From assembly GCF_031679605.1 (NCBI RefSeq), contig NZ_CP117522.1, positions 6,634,001 to 6,698,000 of the forward strand: DNA of 64,000 nt. Direction: 5' to 3'. Of the stretch, positions 47,682-54,598 are shown one piece after another. Under the pieces are notes generated by a model. It was not told where the DNA came from. It ran no database searches and saw only the letters and a list, made by a program, of their open reading frames with translations. Within the stretch, counting starts at the first letter, position 1; every line of letters begins with the position of its first letter. Position numbers and translations under genes: made by a program. The DNA comes from Streptomyces luomodiensis (lineage in GTDB: Bacteria > Actinomycetota > Actinomycetes > Streptomycetales > Streptomycetaceae).

Positions 47682-48653
47682 ATGCAGCCACGGAACATGT
47701 CCATGAGTGGAGTGGTCGACCTCGCCGCGGTGAAGGCGGCCGGAGAAGCGAAGCAGAAGGCGGAGAAGGCACGGGCCGAGGCGGCCCGCACCGGGAGCGC
47801 GCCCGCGCCCGGCCGTCTGATCTTCGATGTCGACGAGGCGGGTTTTCAGCAGGACGTCCTCCAGCGCTCCACCGAAGTGCCGGTCGTGATCGACTTCTGG
47901 GCCGAGTGGTGCGAGCCGTGCAAGCAGCTCGGTCCCATCCTGGAGCGGCTGGCCACGGAGTACGCGGGGCGGTTCGTCCTCGCGAAGATCGACGTCGACG
48001 CCAACCAGATGCTCTTCCAGCAGTTCGGCGTCCAGGGCATCCCCGCGGTCTTCGCGGTGATCGCGGGTCAGCCGGTGCCGCTCTTCCAGGGCGCCGCGCC
48101 CGAGGCGCAGATCCGGCAGGTGCTGGATCAGCTGATCCTGGCGGCGGAGCAGCAGTTCGGCATCGTGGGTACACCCATTGAACCCGGCGCCGAGGCCGAA
48201 GGCGCCGGGCAGGACGGTCCGGCGGCGCCCGAGTCGCCGCGGGACGCCGCGCTCGCCGCGGCCCACCAGGCGCTGGACGCCGGTGACCTGGGCGGTGCGG
48301 TGCGGGCGTACCAGAACGTGCTCGCCGACGACCCCGCCAACAACGAGGCGAAGCTCGGTCTGGCCCAGGCCCAGTTGCTGGAGCGCGTTCAGGGTGTGGA
48401 CGCCACCGAGGTGCGCAAGGCGGCCGCGGACAACCCAGCGGATGTCAAGGCCCAGATCGCGGCGGCCGACCTCGACCTGGTGGGCGGTCATGTGGACGAC
48501 GCCTTCGGGCGGTTGGTGGACACGGTGCGCCGCACCGCGGGGGAGGACCGGGACGCCGCCCGCGTTCACCTCCTGAGTCTGTTCGAGGTGATCGGCGGTG
48601 AGGACCCCCGAGTGGTGGCGGCGCGCGGCGCGTTGGCGCGCGTGCTGTTCTGA
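47682..48653 (+). CDS. Thioredoxin-TPR co-chaperone (YbbN/CnoX type)
   Basis: A 323-residue protein. After an N-terminal linker the thioredoxin domain (about 42-150) has the active site WAEWCEPC, with Glu where thioredoxin has Gly. A helical TPR-like region with conserved family pattern follows (AAHQALDAGDLGGAVRAYQNVL, DPANNEAKLGLAQAQLL). YbbN proteins hold oxidised clients for refolding. Active cysteines are kept here, unlike E. coli YbbN. The ATG at 47682 is chosen with AGGA close upstream. A strong terminator follows 21 bases after the stop. Confidence 0.9.
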   Translation: MQPRNMSMSGVVDLAAVKAAGEAKQKAEKARAEAARTGSAPAPGRLIFDVDEAGFQQDVLQRSTEVPVVIDFWAEWCEPCKQLGPILERLATEYAGRFVLAKIDVDANQMLFQQFGVQGIPAVFAVIAGQPVPLFQGAAPEAQIRQVLDQLILAAEQQFGIVGTPIEPGAEAEGAGQDGPAAPESPRDAALAAAHQALDAGDLGGAVRAYQNVLADDPANNEAKLGLAQAQLLERVQGVDATEVRKAAADNPADVKAQIAAADLDLVGGHVDDAFGRLVDTVRRTAGEDRDAARVHLLSLFEVIGGEDPRVVAARGALARVLF

Positions 48654-48673
48654 CCTCTGAGTCCTCAAACGAC

Positions 48674-48717
48674 ACAGCGACCGCTCTTTACCAAAACTTG
48701 GTAAACGCGGTCGCTGT
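48674..48717 (+). terminator. Strong terminator after the thioredoxin gene
   Basis: A perfect 11-bp outer stem (48674-48684 with 48707-48717) and an inner 7-bp stem (TTACCAA/TTGGTAA) with a 3-base loop, forming one long hairpin. Confidence 0.8.
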
Positions 48718-48729
48718 TACTGCTAGTAA
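48717..48729. promoter_or_regulatory. Palindrome copy 1, TTACT-N3-AGTAA
   Basis: Perfect 5-bp arms, followed by AGAACC. It is one of two similar palindromes in the 560-base leader of the DUF6230 gene. Confidence 0.45.
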
Positions 48730-49213
48730 AGAACCGCCCGGTGTTTGTCCGGTCTTGGAGTAAATCTCCCTCTGTTTCCGGTCACTGAGCGGCAACCCTG
48801 CGTGCCTGGTCTCGACCGTCCTGCCGCACTTCGGTTATCCGTCCGTTACTCGCTAGTAACGAACCCCTTGTGCCCGCGCCGGGAATGGACCACGATCGGC
48901 CAAGCTCGGTCCATCCCCCGTAGCTCGGCATCCGGTCGGTGCGACGGTGTGGTTGGGTCCCCACCGGGCGGCCGGCGACAGTGGCGCCGGCCATGGACAG
49001 GGGGGTCTCTGCCCGACCGGCAGGGCCTGTCCAGGAGGTTGCGCGAGATTGCGTGGCCAGTGGTTGTCGCTCGGGGGTGATCGCCGGTGTTGCGGGTGCG
49101 GTGTGCGCCTGTGAGACGTGGGCGCTCTCCTTCCCGAGGACGTAGCACTTCTCCCATCCCAGGACCGGGGCCTCGCCCCGGCCGGAGATGTACGTCCGAG
49201 AAGGAGGAAAGTC
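48730..49213 (+). other. Long non-coding leader before the DUF6230 gene
   Basis: The gap from the thioredoxin stop to the DUF6230 start is 560 bases. It holds the terminator, two palindromes and a GAGAAGGAGGAAAG ribosome binding site just before the ATG at 49214. No convincing open reading frame is present. The rest may be a long 5' untranslated region. Confidence 0.5.
48845..48860. promoter_or_regulatory. Palindrome copy 2, GTTACT-N4-AGTAAC
   Basis: Perfect 6-bp arms followed by GAACC, so both the palindrome and its flank repeat copy 1 about 129 bases downstream of it. Similar to the 32.8 kb site. Confidence 0.5.
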
Positions 49214-49831
49214 ATGGAGTCCGTGGCTCGTGGCGGCACCAGATGGAAGCGGTTCGCCGTTGTCATGGTGCCGAGCGTTGCTGCCACGGCCGCGATCGGC
49301 GTCGCCCTGTCCCAGGGTGCGCTCGCGGCCTCGTTCAATGTGTCCGGTCAGCAGTTCAAGGTTTCGGTCGACCGGCTCGACGGCACCGGGTTCGCCCAGT
49401 ACGGGGCGCTTGACACCCAGCACGGGGGCAAGAACGTCCCCGTCGCCGTGTCGGCGTTCAAGAGCGCGAAGCTCAAGGGCCTGTGCCAGTCCGTGGTCAT
49501 TCCGGTTCCGCTCTTCGGCGATGTGTCGCTGAAGCTGTCGGCCGGTAACGGCGCCAAGCGGGTCGAGGCCAAGAACCTCTTCATCGACCTCGATCAGCTG
49601 GACGCGGACGCGACGTTCCGCGGGATCGACATCGGTGTGGCGGCCGGCGACATCAACAAGGGTCCCGGCATCAAGGACGGCGACAAGGCCATCGCCGGCT
49701 CGTTCGCCCAGCAGGCCGATACCGCGACGCTGACCGGTGTGAAGCAGACCGCCTGGGCGACCAGCGCGGGCACGTTCAAGCTCTCGGGCCTTTCGATGAA
49801 GGTCAGCAAGGGCAAGAACGAGTGCTTCTGA
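49214..49831 (+). CDS. DUF6230 secreted protein
   Basis: A 205-residue protein with a signal peptide (RWKRFAVVMVPSVAATAA, cleavage likely after ALA near residue 38) and a compact beta-rich domain (ASFNVSGQQFKVSVDRLDG, NVPVAVSAFKSAKLKGLC) with two cysteines (in LKGLCQSV and the penultimate residue). I recognise this as the actinobacterial DUF6230 family. Older labels such as cholesterol esterase have no catalytic motif to support them. It leads an apparent three-gene unit with the DUF6114 protein and a larger secreted protein. Confidence 0.82.
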   Translation: MESVARGGTRWKRFAVVMVPSVAATAAIGVALSQGALAASFNVSGQQFKVSVDRLDGTGFAQYGALDTQHGGKNVPVAVSAFKSAKLKGLCQSVVIPVPLFGDVSLKLSAGNGAKRVEAKNLFIDLDQLDADATFRGIDIGVAAGDINKGPGIKDGDKAIAGSFAQQADTATLTGVKQTAWATSAGTFKLSGLSMKVSKGKNECF

Positions 49832-49968
49832 CGCGCTGAGCTGAGGGTGGGGGGCCGCGGCGCTGCCCCTCACCCGGGCATCGCCCGGCAGCGCCAGTGC
49901 GCCACGCTTAGTACCGCTGTAGAACATCTGCGATCACACCGATCGCCAGCCCCAGGGAGCTGTTTTCG

Positions 49969-50496
49969 ATGAGTGCCGAGTCGCCGGGGGCGCGTGACCG
50001 TATCAGCCGCTGGCGGGGATCCTTCAGGGCGTGGCGCTGGCAGCGCCCGTTCTGGGCGGGACTGTTGAGCCTGCTGGCGGGGTTGCCGATCATGTACTTC
50101 CCGTACAACGACCTCAACGCGGGTGGTTTCACCATCAACATGTCCACCACCGCCGGATCGGCCTCGCTGATCATCGGCGTGCTGTTGGTGGTCCTGGGCC
50201 TGACCATGTGGTTCCAGCCGATGGTGCGGGTGTTCGCCGGAGTCGCCACGATTCTGCTCGGTCTGGTATCGCTCCCCGTCTCGAACTTCGGCGGCTTCCT
50301 CATGGGATTCCTGCTCGCGCTGTTCGGTGGCGGCATGAGCATCGCCTGGGCGCCCGGTGAGACCCCCTCGCAGCAGCCGGCCGAGAAGCCGGGAGCCGCG
50401 CCGGAGGACGGTGACGGTGGAAGTGTGCCGGAACCGGCCGGGGCCGGGTCCGCACCGGACCAGGAAGCCAAAAATGGGAGGCACCGTGCGGGGTGA
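49969..50496 (+). CDS. DUF6114 membrane protein
   Basis: A 175-residue protein with four membrane segments (about 28-48, 60-80, 85-105 and 105-127) containing PFWAGLLSLLAGLPIMYFPY and FGGGMSIAW, the DUF6114 pattern. The C-terminal 45 residues are Pro/Glu/Gly-rich and cytoplasmic. AGGGAG lies 9 bases before the ATG. It overlaps the start of the next gene by 23 bases. Confidence 0.82.
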   Translation: MSAESPGARDRISRWRGSFRAWRWQRPFWAGLLSLLAGLPIMYFPYNDLNAGGFTINMSTTAGSASLIIGVLLVVLGLTMWFQPMVRVFAGVATILLGLVSLPVSNFGGFLMGFLLALFGGGMSIAWAPGETPSQQPAEKPGAAPEDGDGGSVPEPAGAGSAPDQEAKNGRHRAG

Positions 50497-51823
50497 AGAC
50501 CGACCCGAGCAGTCGGAGGGCTCCAGCCCTCGCCGGGTCAGAACGGGCCCGCGGCACGCGGCGCCGAAGAAGTCGGTGCTCACCCGTCTTCAGGTGCCCG
50601 CGGGCAAGGCCATAGCGCTGGCCGCCATGCCCACGGCCGTGCTGATGGGAATGGGACTCACTCCGCAGCTCGCCTCGGCCAACCCCAGGCCGGAGGACCG
50701 GTACAAGGCCGGACCGTGTGTGTCCCAGCCGGACGAGACGGACAAGAAGGACGCCAAGAGCGGCAAGGACGCCCCGGATTCGCGGAGCGAAGACCAGGAC
50801 GCGAAGGACGCCAAGGGCAGCAAGGGCACCAAGGACGACGAGAGCGCCAAGGACTCCAAGGACAGCAAGGACGCCGGGGACTCCAAGGGCACCGAGGGTT
50901 CGAAGGACGCGTCGGCCGGGTCGTCGGACGACGAGGCCACTCCCACGCCGTCCGCGTCCCGGGAGACGGAGGAGCCCTCGGCCTCGCCGAGCCCCTCCAA
51001 GTCGAAGAACCCCCTGGACCCGCTGGGCCTCGGGGACGCGCTCCACGACATCCTCACCCCCGATGAGAAGGACGCGTCGGCCGAGCCGAGCGCCTCGCCG
51101 AGCCCCTCGTCGAGCGCCGAGCCCAGCTCCTCGCCGTCCCCGGACCCGGCGAAGTCCTCGTCCTCCGATAAGTCCACCGATCCGGTCAAGGACACGGTGG
51201 ACAAGGTGGGCAAGGGCGTCGAGGACACCGTCGACAAGGCGGGCAAGACCGTCGAGGACGCCAAGGACAAGACCGACGAGGCGCTTCCCACGCCGTCCTC
51301 GTCCGCCTCCAAGGGCGCCGACGACGGCAAGGAGCCGTTCCCCTGCCCGGAGTTCGACGCCGACGCGTACGAGAACGCCGAGAGCGAGCCGACCGCGAAC
51401 CTGCTGCCCGAGGACCCCTGGACGCTCAAGAGCACCCTGCTGACCCTGCACGGCCTGGACTACAAGGGCATCGTGGAGGTCAGGACACAGGGCGGCCAGA
51501 TCAAGAAGGTCCTGAAGTTCACCGCCTCGGGCGTGGACATCAAGGATCTGCACCAGCTGGTGGTGGGCCCGGCCGGGACCACGACCCATGTGCAGGCGCG
51601 CGAGGGGTCGACCTCGACCATTCGCAACGGCACGGTGACCATGTACACCGAGGAGCTGTCGGGCAACCTGCTGGGGCTCATCCCGATCACCTTCAGCCCC
51701 AAGAGCCCGCCGCCGGTGAACATCCCGGAGGTGTTCTTCACCGGTGTCACGGTCAAGCAGGCCGGTCAGTTCGGTGGCGATCTGACCGTACCGGGTATGC
51801 ATCTGTTCAAGACCGGGGAGTGA
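50474..51823 (+). CDS. Large secreted protein with Lys/Asp/Ser-rich middle, unknown function
   Basis: A 449-residue protein, possibly surface-located. An N-terminal signal region follows basic residues (VLTRLQVPAGKAIALAAMPT, cleavage probably after ASA near 70). Residues 85-300 are low complexity, with DAKDSKDSKD-type repeats, Ser/Pro runs and a KDTVDKVGKGVEDTVDKAGK repeat. The last ~140 residues (from FPCPEFDADAYEN) look folded, with GLDYKGIVEVRTQ and VVGPAGTTTHVQA. Two Cys may pair. AGGAAG lies 6 bases before ATG at 50474; GTG at 50486 is an alternative. It ends the DUF6230-DUF6114 unit. Confidence 0.75.
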   Translation: MGGTVRGEDRPEQSEGSSPRRVRTGPRHAAPKKSVLTRLQVPAGKAIALAAMPTAVLMGMGLTPQLASANPRPEDRYKAGPCVSQPDETDKKDAKSGKDAPDSRSEDQDAKDAKGSKGTKDDESAKDSKDSKDAGDSKGTEGSKDASAGSSDDEATPTPSASRETEEPSASPSPSKSKNPLDPLGLGDALHDILTPDEKDASAEPSASPSPSSSAEPSSSPSPDPAKSSSSDKSTDPVKDTVDKVGKGVEDTVDKAGKTVEDAKDKTDEALPTPSSSASKGADDGKEPFPCPEFDADAYENAESEPTANLLPEDPWTLKSTLLTLHGLDYKGIVEVRTQGGQIKKVLKFTASGVDIKDLHQLVVGPAGTTTHVQAREGSTSTIRNGTVTMYTEELSGNLLGLIPITFSPKSPPPVNIPEVFFTGVTVKQAGQFGGDLTVPGMHLFKTGE

Positions 51824-51882
51824 TCCCGGGACACCAGGACCCGTTCGGGAGCCGCACATCCCTCCTCCGGGAGGGAAACGCC

Positions 51883-51918
51883 CGTGGGCACCGCCTCCAG
51901 TCGGAGACGGTGCCCACG
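51883..51918. terminator. Bidirectional terminator between secreted-protein and pyk genes
   Basis: A perfect 11-bp stem (51883-51893 with 51908-51918) with an inner 4-bp stem CTCC/GGAG and 4-base loop. A smaller hairpin (51860-51875) precedes it. It separates convergent genes. Confidence 0.8.
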
Positions 51919-51952
51919 GTCGCGTTCGGCGAAGGGTCGCGGCGAGCGGGGG

Positions 51953-53380
51953 TTACGCGCTCGCGCCGCCCAGGTGGTGGACCCGGACCATGTTGGTGGT
52001 GCCGGGGACACCAGGGGGCGAACCAGCAGTGATGATCATGGTGTCGCCCTCGTTGTAGCGGCCCAGCTTCGACAGCTCGGCGTCCACCAGGTCGACCATC
52101 GCGTCGGTGTGCTCGACATACGGCACCACGAAGGACTCCACGCCCCAGCTCAGGGTGAGCTGGTTGCGGGTGGCCACATCCGTGGTGAAGGCCAGGATCG
52201 GCTGCTGGGCGCGGTAGCGGGAGAGCCGGCGGGCGGTGTCACCGGACTTGGTGAAGGCCACCAGCGACTTGGCGCCCAGGAAGTCGGCGATCTCGGCGGC
52301 CGCGCGGGCCACCGAACCGCCCTGGGTGCGCGGCTTCTTGCCGGGCACCAGCGGCTGGAGACCGCGCGAGAGCAGCTCCTGCTCGGCGGCCTGGACGATC
52401 CGGGACATCGTCTTGACCGTCTCGATCGGGTAGGAGCCGACCGAGGACTCGGCGGAGAGCATCACCGCGTCGGCGCCGTCCAGGATCGCGTTGGCGACGT
52501 CGGACGCCTCGGCGCGGGTCGGCCGGGAGTTGGTGATCATCGACTCCATCATCTGGGTCGCGACGATCACCGGCTTGGCGTTGCGGCGGCAGAGCTCGAT
52601 CAGCCGCTTCTGCACCATCGGGACCTTCTCCAGCGGGTACTCCACCGCGAGGTCACCACGGGCCACCATCACCCCGTCGAAGGCCGCGACGACCTCCGCC
52701 ATGTTGGCGACCGCCTGCGGCTTCTCCACCTTGGCGATCACCGGCACCCGGCGGCCCACCTCGTCCATGACGCGGTGCACGTCCCGGACGTCGGCCGCGT
52801 CCCGGACGAAGGACAGGGCGACCATGTCGCAGCCCATCCGCAGGGCGAACCGCAGGTCCTCGATGTCCTTCTCGGACAGCGCGGGCACATTGACCGCCGC
52901 ACCCGGCAGGTTGATCCCCTTGTGGTCGGAGATCACCCCGCCCTCGATGACGATGGTCCGCACCCGGGCACCCTCGACCGCGGTGACCCGCAGCTCGACG
53001 TTGCCGTCGTTGATCAGGACCTGGTCGCCCTTGGACACATCGCCCGGCAGCCCCTTGTAGGTGGTGCCGCAGATGGTCCGGTCGCCCTCCACGTCCTCGG
53101 TGGTGATGATGAACTCATCGCCGCGGACCAGCTCCACCGGACCGTCCTTGAAGGTCTCCAGGCGGATCTTGGGGCCCTGGAGGTCGGCGAGCACGCCGAC
53201 CGCGTGGCCGGTCTCCTCCGATGCCTTGCGGACGCGGTGGTACCGCTCCTCGTGCTCCGGGTGGCTTCCGTGGCTCATGTTGAACCGGGCCACGTTCATC
53301 CCGGCCTCGATGAGGGACTTCAGCTGGTCGTAGGAGTCGACGGCAGGGCCCAGAGTGCAGACGATTTTGGAACGGCGCAT
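51953..53380 (-). CDS. pyk: Pyruvate kinase
   Basis: A 475-residue glycolytic enzyme (phosphoenolpyruvate + ADP to pyruvate + ATP). The N-terminal SKIVCTLGPA and ARFNMSHG, the catalytic VIAKVEKPQAV, and the signature VATQMMESMITNSRPTRAEASDVANAILDGADAVMLSAE are intact. The C-terminal regulatory domain is complete. TAGGAT 7 bases before ATG at 53380 may be the -10 of a leaderless mRNA, or its AGGA may act as ribosome binding site. Transcribed on the same strand as ackA, 72 bases downstream of it. Confidence 0.97.
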   Translation of the reverse strand: MRRSKIVCTLGPAVDSYDQLKSLIEAGMNVARFNMSHGSHPEHEERYHRVRKASEETGHAVGVLADLQGPKIRLETFKDGPVELVRGDEFIITTEDVEGDRTICGTTYKGLPGDVSKGDQVLINDGNVELRVTAVEGARVRTIVIEGGVISDHKGINLPGAAVNVPALSEKDIEDLRFALRMGCDMVALSFVRDAADVRDVHRVMDEVGRRVPVIAKVEKPQAVANMAEVVAAFDGVMVARGDLAVEYPLEKVPMVQKRLIELCRRNAKPVIVATQMMESMITNSRPTRAEASDVANAILDGADAVMLSAESSVGSYPIETVKTMSRIVQAAEQELLSRGLQPLVPGKKPRTQGGSVARAAAEIADFLGAKSLVAFTKSGDTARRLSRYRAQQPILAFTTDVATRNQLTLSWGVESFVVPYVEHTDAMVDLVDAELSKLGRYNEGDTMIITAGSPPGVPGTTNMVRVHHLGGASA

Positions 53381-53387
53381 GAGGCAG

Positions 53388-53393
53388 ATCCTA
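53388..53393 (-). promoter_or_regulatory. Possible leaderless -10 of pyk
   Basis: TAGGAT on the minus strand ends 7 bases before the ATG. AGGA inside it, 8 bases from the ATG, could instead be the ribosome binding site. No good -35 seen. Confidence 0.35.
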
Positions 53394-53452
53394 TCGGTTT
53401 GTTTCGGAGCGGAATTTTCTAGGCTCGGGCAGATGGGAGCTGTCCCCGGACA

Positions 53453-54598
53453 TCAGGCGCTGACCAGGTCGAACGTCTGGCTGGCGATCTCCAGCTCCTC
53501 ATCGGTGGGCACCACGGCCACCGCGACCCGGCTGCTCCCCGTGGAGATCAGCCGCGCCGCGCCGGACCGCAGCGCGTTGCGGACGGTGTCCACCTCGATG
53601 CCGAACGCGGTGAGGCCGCGCAGCGCCGCCTCCCGTACCGCCGCGGAGTTCTCCCCCACGCCGGCGGTGAACGCGATGGCGTCCACCCGGCCGAGCACCG
53701 CGGTGTACGCGCCCACATACTTGCGCAGTCGGTGGATGTAGATGTCGAAGGCGAGCTGCGCGGCCGGATCGCCCTCGCCCATCCGGCGGCCGATCTCGCG
53801 CATGTCGTTGTCCCCGCACAGCCCGGCCAGTCCGCTGCGCTTGTTGAGCAGCGTGTCGATCTCATCGGTCGACAGACCGCCCACCCGGGACAGATGGAAG
53901 ATCGCCGCGGGGTCGATGTCTCCCGAACGGGTGCCCATCACCAGCCCCTCCAACGGGGTCAGCCCCATCGAGGTCTCCACGCAGGTGCCGCCGCGCACCG
54001 CCGAGGCGCTGGCCCCGTTGCCCAGGTGCAGCACGATCGTGTTGACCTCCGCGGGCTCCTTGCCCAGCAGCGCGGCGGTGGCCCGGGAGACGTACGCGTG
54101 CGAGGTGCCGTGGAAGCCGTAGCGCCGCACCCCCCAGCGGTCGGCGGTCGCCACGTCGATCGCGTAACGTGCCGCCGCCTCCGGGATCGTCGAGTGGAAC
54201 GCCGTGTCGAAGACCGCCACCTGCGGCAGGTCCGGACGCAGCGAGCGGGCCACCTTGATCCCGGTGACGTTGGCCGGGTTGTGCAGCGGGGCCAGCGGGA
54301 TCAGCTTCTCGATCTCCTCGACCACCTCGTCGGTGATCAGGGTGGGCTCGGTGAACCGGGTGCCGCCGTGCACCACCCGGTGGCCGACCGCCGCCAGCTC
54401 GGGCGAGTCCAGGCCGAGGCCCTGTGCGGCCAGCTCGTCGGCGACCTGCTTGAGGGCCGCCGCGTGGTCGGTGACGGGGCCCTCGCCGATCCGCTCCACG
54501 ATGCCGGAGGCCGGCCGGGAGCCGTCGGCCATGTCCAGCAGCTGGTACTTCACGGACGAGGAGCCGGAGTTGAGGACGAGGACTCGGGTGCCGTTCAC
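53453..54598 (-). CDS. ackA: Acetate kinase
   Basis: A 381-residue enzyme that converts acetyl phosphate and ADP to acetate and ATP. The N-terminal LVLNSGSSSVKYQL phosphate-binding motif and the second signature GHRVVHGG are present, as are GLTPLEGLVMGTRSGDIDP and FTAGVGENS. The GTG start overlaps the pta stop by 4 bases (GTGA), so translation is coupled with pta. It is the second enzyme of the Pta-AckA overflow route. Confidence 0.97.
   Translation of the reverse strand: MNGTRVLVLNSGSSSVKYQLLDMADGSRPASGIVERIGEGPVTDHAAALKQVADELAAQGLGLDSPELAAVGHRVVHGGTRFTEPTLITDEVVEEIEKLIPLAPLHNPANVTGIKVARSLRPDLPQVAVFDTAFHSTIPEAAARYAIDVATADRWGVRRYGFHGTSHAYVSRATAALLGKEPAEVNTIVLHLGNGASASAVRGGTCVETSMGLTPLEGLVMGTRSGDIDPAAIFHLSRVGGLSTDEIDTLLNKRSGLAGLCGDNDMREIGRRMGEGDPAAQLAFDIYIHRLRKYVGAYTAVLGRVDAIAFTAGVGENSAAVREAALRGLTAFGIEVDTVRNALRSGAARLISTGSSRVAVAVVPTDEELEIASQTFDLVSA

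Noticed and set aside
49214..49831. Cholesterol esterase label for the DUF6230 protein
   Set aside because: No GxSxG or other hydrolase motif is present.
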